A stretch of 8,989 bases of DNA from an uncultured Phascolarctobacterium sp. (GTDB taxonomy: Bacteria > Bacillota > Negativicutes > Acidaminococcales > Acidaminococcaceae): positions 1 through 8,989 of the forward strand of contig CALCUU010000213.1 of the NCBI GenBank assembly GCA_937906915.1. The letters are read 5' to 3'. The translations under genes and the position numbers were made by a program. This document shows positions 5,584 to 8,989 of this stretch, one piece after another (the first letter of the stretch is position 1; every line of letters begins with the position of its first letter). Below the pieces are notes generated by a model. That model had not been told where the DNA came from. It did no database searches and worked only from the letters and a program-made list of their open reading frames with translations.

Positions 5584-7749
5584 CTATACGATGCAGCTTA
5601 AATCGCCAACCGCATGAGTAATATCTTTAACTGCGGACAACAATGCCAAACGGTTATTTTTAATTTGTTCATCATTATCCATAACCATTACATCGTCAAA
5701 GAATTTGTTAACGGGTGCAACCAGCTTGCAAGCGGTTTGGAGAACTGCTGCATAGTTGAATTGAACAGTTGCCAACAGCATTTCGTTGTTGAGCTCGGTA
5801 ACTGCTTTGTGGAGTTCGCCTTCTGCCGGATTTTGGAAGAGGTTGGTGTTGATAGCAGTTTCTTGTTCAATTTTCTTGCACAGGTTAGCAACGCGGGTAG
5901 CAGCTTGGATGAGAGCAGGAGCTTCTTCAGTTGCTACGAAAGCATTGAGAGCTTGAGCACGAGCAGCAAGGTCAGCGATGTCGTCGTTGCGGTCGTCAGC
6001 GAGAACTGCGTCAACTACGTCGTAACGGATGCCTTGGTCAAGCAACATATTTTTCAAGCGTTGTTTGAAGAAATCCATTACAGGCATGATAACTTCCTTG
6101 GTTTTTTCTGCAGGAATGTTCAGGAGATATGCAACACCTGCAATCAATTTAACCATGGATACGTGGTAGTTGCCATCAATCAAAATGTTGATGATACCCA
6201 AAGCTTGACGGCGCAGTGCATACGGGTCTTGAGAACCGGTAGGAGCAAGGCCACGGCTAAAGGTTGCCACGATGTTATCCAGTTTATCAGCAATGCCTAC
6301 GATACGGCCAATGTCAGTTGCGGGCAGTTCGTCACCTGCGAAACGGGGCAGGTAATGTTCATAGATGCCTTTAGCAACTTCCGGAGCTTCGCCGTCTAAG
6401 AGTGCGTATTCACGACCCATTACACCTTGCAGTTCGGTGAACTCAACAACCATACCGGTTACGAGGTCAGTTTTGCAAAGCAGTGCGGTGCGAGCAAGTT
6501 TTTCTCTATCAACTTTAGAGTTCAAGCCGAAAGCAATCATATCTGCTGCTTTTACAAGGCGTTGGCTCTTATCGTTCATATTGCCCAAGCCTTCTTGGAA
6601 GGAAACGGTGGTAAGTTTTGCCAAGCGAGCTTCCAAGGGTTGTTTACGGTCTTCGTTGAAGAAGAATTCTGCGTCAGAAAGACGAGCACGCAGTACGCGT
6701 TCGTTACCGTGAGCAACTACGTCAAGATGTTCTTTACCGCCATTACGAACGGTGATGAATTTATTGAGCAGGCTACCGTCTTCTTTCAGAACGGGGAAGT
6801 AACGTTGATGTTCGCGCATCGGAGTGATGATGCATTCTTTCGGCAACGGCAGGAAGCGTTCTTCAAAGCAACCGCACAGAGCAGTAGGCCATTCTACCAA
6901 GTAGTTAACTTCTTCCAGCAAATCTTCGTCGATTTCAGCGTGACCGCCTTCTTCGATTGCCAGGTCGATAACTTGTTGACGAATCAGCTCACGACGAGCG
7001 TCTTGGTCAACCATTACGAAGTTGTCTTTCAAAACTTCTTCGTATGCTTCAGCGCAGGGAATTTCTACAGCGCCAGGAGTTTTGTTAACTGCGGAAGATA
7101 CAGTATTTTTAACAGCGCTAACAGCTTTTTCCAAAAGTTCTTTAGCGTCGTCAAGGCTTTCAACTGCTTTTGCACCTTCTACGAGAGCAGGACGCAGGAA
7201 GCGGTGACCACGGGAGAATTTGCCGGATTTAACGCCAGTGATTTCAACAGGGATTACGTCGTCGCCAAAGAGAGCAACCAACCAACGGATGGGGCGAACG
7301 AAACGGAAGTCATGGTCAGCCCAACGCATGGTTTTGGGGAAGCTCAAGGAAGTGAGGATATCGTGGAGCAAACCGGGCAGAAGGTCTTCAACTTCTTGAC
7401 CAGCCAAATGTTTTACAGCGTAAACATATTCGCCACGAACTTCCAAATCTTCTACGTCAACACCTTGACCACGAGCAAAGCCTTGTGCAGCTTTGGTAGC
7501 TTCGCCGTCTTTGAAAGCGATTTTTACAGAAGGACCTTTTGCTTCGATGGTGCTGTCAGCTTGATGTTCAGCAACGCCGTCAGCAATGAAGGTCATACGG
7601 CGCGGAGTGCCATATACTTTAACTGCTTCATAGGGAATGCGCAGTTCGTCCATTTTCTTTTCAGCCAGCTCTTTCAGTTGAGCCAGAATACCGGGCATAA
7701 ACTTCGCCGGGATTTCTTCGGTACCAATTTCAAATAACAGTTTTTCCAT
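5584..7749 (-). CDS. glyS: Glycyl-tRNA synthetase beta subunit
   Basis: Partner of GlyQ in the alpha2-beta2 enzyme that charges tRNA-Gly; the beta subunit carries the tRNA-binding regions. It has 721 residues, somewhat longer than the usual 680-690. Landmarks are the N-terminus LLFEIGTEEIPAKF (4-17), YGTPRRMTF (46-54), MRWADHDFRFVRPIRWLVAL (141-160), the conserved MREHQRYFPV (311-320), NERVLRARLSDAEFFF (349-364) and the block GIADKLDNI through GSQDPYALRRQALG (485-518). An HD-like domain and a C-terminal anticodon-binding domain follow to the end. The extra length lies largely at about residues 190-228, an Ala/Val/Lys-rich stretch. The ATG shares one base with the glyQ stop. AGGAGG within the last glyQ codons, 10 bases before the ATG, serves as ribosome site, so coupled translation to equal amounts is likely. 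Confidence 0.97.
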   Translation of the reverse strand: MEKLLFEIGTEEIPAKFMPGILAQLKELAEKKMDELRIPYEAVKVYGTPRRMTFIADGVAEHQADSTIEAKGPSVKIAFKDGEATKAAQGFARGQGVDVEDLEVRGEYVYAVKHLAGQEVEDLLPGLLHDILTSLSFPKTMRWADHDFRFVRPIRWLVALFGDDVIPVEITGVKSGKFSRGHRFLRPALVEGAKAVESLDDAKELLEKAVSAVKNTVSSAVNKTPGAVEIPCAEAYEEVLKDNFVMVDQDARRELIRQQVIDLAIEEGGHAEIDEDLLEEVNYLVEWPTALCGCFEERFLPLPKECIITPMREHQRYFPVLKEDGSLLNKFITVRNGGKEHLDVVAHGNERVLRARLSDAEFFFNEDRKQPLEARLAKLTTVSFQEGLGNMNDKSQRLVKAADMIAFGLNSKVDREKLARTALLCKTDLVTGMVVEFTELQGVMGREYALLDGEAPEVAKGIYEHYLPRFAGDELPATDIGRIVGIADKLDNIVATFSRGLAPTGSQDPYALRRQALGIINILIDGNYHVSMVKLIAGVAYLLNIPAEKTKEVIMPVMDFFKQRLKNMLLDQGIRYDVVDAVLADDRNDDIADLAARAQALNAFVATEEAPALIQAATRVANLCKKIEQETAINTNLFQNPAEGELHKAVTELNNEMLLATVQFNYAAVLQTACKLVAPVNKFFDDVMVMDNDEQIKNNRLALLSAVKDITHAVGDLSCIV

Positions 7750-8630
7750 TATTTATTCGCCTCCTTTTTCAGCATCGGGAAGCCCAATTTTTCACGTTGT
7801 TCTACATAAGCGTTAGCGCACAGGCGAGCCATTGCACGTACACGACCAATGTAAGCGGTACGTTCGTTAACGCTGATTGCGCCACGGGAGTCTAACAGGT
7901 TAAAGGTGTGGGAGCATTTCAAAACGTAATCGTATGCGGGGCGGATGTAGCCCAATTCGATAACGCGTTTTGCTTCTGCTTCATATTTATTGAACAGGTC
8001 AAAGAGCAAATCAGTATCTGCAACTTGGAAGTTGTAGTAGGATTGTTCAACTTCGTTGGTGTGGAATACGTCGCCATAGGTTACGCCGTCTACCCATTCA
8101 ACGTCGTAAACGTTTTCTACGCCTTGGATATACATAGCCAAACGTTCCAAGCCGTAGGTAATTTCTACAGCTACAGGTTTAACGTCAAGGCTACCAACTT
8201 GTTGGAAGTAGGTGAATTGGGTAATTTCCATACCGTCCAGCCAAACTTCCCAGCCCAAGCCCCAAGCGCCCAAGGTGGGAGATTCCCAGTTGTCTTCTAC
8301 AAAGCGGATGTCATGTTCTTCTTGACGAATGCCCAGTTCAGCCAAGCTTTGGAGATACAGGTCTTGGATATTTTCCGGAGAGGGTTTCATGATTACTTGG
8401 TATTGATGATGTTGGAACAAACGGTTGGGGTTGTCACCATAACGACCGTCAGCAGGACGACGAGAAGGTTCAACGTAAGCGATGTTCCAGGATTCAGGAC
8501 CAAGTACGCGCAAGAAAGTGGAAGGGTTCATAGTGCCTGCACCCTTTTCCACGTCATAGGGCTGACCAATAATGCAGTTTTGTTTAGCCCAGAAGTTTTG
8601 CAATTTCAAAATCATTGTTTGCAAATTCAT
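7749..8630 (-). CDS. glyQ: Glycyl-tRNA synthetase alpha subunit
   Basis: Catalytic class II subunit of the two-subunit glycyl-tRNA synthetase, which activates glycine with ATP and charges tRNA-Gly together with GlyS. Its 293 residues are near the usual 290-305. The N-terminus (MNLQTMILKLQNFW) and the QPYDVEKGAGTMNP segment (23-36) are family-typical. Motif 2 lies around RVLGPESWNIAYVEPSRR (41-58) followed by DGRYGDNPNR. WLDGMEITQFTYFQQ and motif 3, VAVEITYGLERLAMY, follow. The ATG at 8630 has AGGAGG six bases upstream. The T-box leader immediately before it places the operon under control of uncharged tRNA-Gly. The organism apparently uses the bacterial alpha/beta enzyme rather than the single-chain type. 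Confidence 0.98.
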   Translation of the reverse strand: MNLQTMILKLQNFWAKQNCIIGQPYDVEKGAGTMNPSTFLRVLGPESWNIAYVEPSRRPADGRYGDNPNRLFQHHQYQVIMKPSPENIQDLYLQSLAELGIRQEEHDIRFVEDNWESPTLGAWGLGWEVWLDGMEITQFTYFQQVGSLDVKPVAVEITYGLERLAMYIQGVENVYDVEWVDGVTYGDVFHTNEVEQSYYNFQVADTDLLFDLFNKYEAEAKRVIELGYIRPAYDYVLKCSHTFNLLDSRGAISVNERTAYIGRVRAMARLCANAYVEQREKLGFPMLKKEANK

Positions 8631-8671
8631 AGTGTGCCTCCTATATAAAATGTTTTTGTTACAAGGGAAAT

Positions 8672-8705
8672 AAAAAAGCCCCTGTAACTAAATATAGTTA
8701 CAGGG
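8672..8705 (-). terminator. T-box regulatory terminator before glyQ
   Basis: On the minus strand an 11-base perfect stem (8695-8705 with 8680-8690, CCCTGTAACTA-type arms) closes a 4-base loop. GC and a run of six T residues (8672-8677) follow. It overlaps the antiterminator half CCCT, so the two folds exclude each other. It stops transcription when charged tRNA-Gly is plentiful. Confidence 0.93.
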
Positions 8706-8860
8706 ACGGTAATTACCGCGGTTCCACCCTGCTTGCAGTGCAATCGCACTGCCGCCTTAATACATATTCTTTTCGCTCCAAAGTGCCCTTCACTTGCTGG
8801 TGTCGGCTTTCACCCTCCCGACTCGCTAGGTGCGCAAGCTACTCCTCTTCTTCATAGCTA
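8672..8860 (-). promoter_or_regulatory. T-box riboswitch leader of glyQS (glycine)
   Basis: The leader senses uncharged tRNA-Gly and lets transcription pass into glyQS only when that tRNA is bound. The T-box sequence AGGGTGGAACCGCGG is at 8716-8730. Its TGGA (8723-8726) can pair with a UCCA tRNA end, fitting the U discriminator of bacterial tRNA-Gly. The specifier is read as GGC (8785-8787) followed by A, within AGTGAAGGGCAC; the facing side carries GGAGTAG. Distal Stem I features AGCGAG and GTCGG/CCGAC are present. Stem III is the perfect hairpin GCAGTGC/GCACTGC (8735-8752). Only a short linker separates Stem I and Stem III, so Stem II and the pseudoknot are missing, as known for glyQS-type T-boxes. 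The antiterminator AGGG can pair with CCCT, which is also part of the terminator stem. The 5' end is estimated from the promoter. Confidence 0.95.
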
Positions 8861-8866
8861 CTAGTC

Positions 8867-8895
8867 AGTATACAATATGGCAGAAACATTGTCAA
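8867..8895 (-). promoter_or_regulatory. Sigma-A promoter of the glyQS operon
   Basis: A perfect -35 TTGACA (8890-8895), a 17-base spacer and -10 TATACT (8867-8872, one mismatch) give a strong predicted promoter. The start site is expected near 8860, just before the T-box Stem I. Constant strong initiation with control by attenuation is the usual T-box arrangement. Confidence 0.9.
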
Positions 8896-8956
8896 CTTAA
8901 CATTTTAAAACAGCGTTCCATTAAATATATGTTTGTTTTTTGGAGAAGGCGAGTCT

Positions 8957-8989
8957 ATGGGTGTTATTGAAAGTTTATTGTTGGCCACC
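8957..8989 (+). CDS. Start of a divergent gene, product unknown (11 codons visible)
   Basis: ATG at 8957 opens a frame MGVIESLLLAT that runs off the window edge. GGAG (8942-8945) and AAGG (8946-8949, seven bases before the ATG) give a plausible ribosome site. The frame diverges from glyQS. A weak promoter could use TTAACA (8897-8902) and TTAAAT (8921-8926), 18 bases apart. Eleven residues are too few to assign a family, though a hydrophobic N-terminus is hinted. The call rests on the ribosome site and position. Confidence 0.45.
   Translation, partial: MGVIESLLLAT

Noticed and set aside
5584..5586. Target-site duplication flanking the 5461-5581 element
   Set aside because: The bases just outside the two inverted ends do not form a convincing direct repeat, so insertion by transposition cannot be claimed from this sequence alone.
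6427..7737. 436-codon plus-strand open frame opposite glyS
   Set aside because: It is fully antisense to a clear glyS, has a low-complexity Phe/Asn/Val-rich translation typical of a shadow frame, no convincing ribosome site and no recognisable motif. Its length is explained by codon bias in glyS.
7908..8648. 246-codon plus-strand open frame opposite glyQ
   Set aside because: It is antisense to glyQ, with the same Phe/Val/Asn-rich composition and no family motif. It is a shadow of the real coding strand.

Overview
This window looks like a core, housekeeping part of a Firmicutes chromosome. Three signals point there: a two-subunit glycyl-tRNA synthetase operon under a T-box leader, the priA-def-fmt-rsmB gene order, and strong AGGAGG ribosome sites with sigma-A-type promoters. 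The DUF116 membrane protein inside the def-fmt-rsmB cluster and the general protein flavour suggest the Negativicutes or a related clostridial lineage. That placement is inference, because no rRNA is present. Almost everything is on the minus strand, so the text below reads from the high coordinates downward.

Region 1 (8989 to about 5413) is a complete glycyl-tRNA synthetase transcription unit. It has a near-consensus promoter (8867-8895), a T-box leader with a GGC glycine specifier, a TGGA tRNA-end-binding bulge and an intrinsic terminator (8672-8860). glyQ and glyS follow, with stop and start sharing one base. After glyS comes a 121-bp nested palindromic element, then a strong terminator (5413-5444). 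A divergent plus-strand gene begins at 8957 and leaves the window after 11 codons.

Region 2 (5341 to 2992) is priA, the primosomal helicase for replication restart. A weak promoter candidate lies upstream. A probable terminator directly follows the stop codon.

Region 3 (2993 to 1) is an operon driven by a good promoter: def (peptide deformylase), fmt (methionyl-tRNA formyltransferase), a DUF116 membrane protein with a cysteine-rich cytoplasmic domain, and the first 239 codons of rsmB (16S rRNA m5C methyltransferase). Fmt adds the formyl group to initiator Met-tRNA and Def removes it from new proteins. RsmB modifies the small ribosomal subunit. The role of DUF116 is unknown.

No mobile-element gene, CRISPR, tRNA or rRNA was found. 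The many open frames on the plus strand are shadows of these genes. The least explained items are the palindromic element after glyS and the DUF116 protein; I see no clear new multi-gene system.
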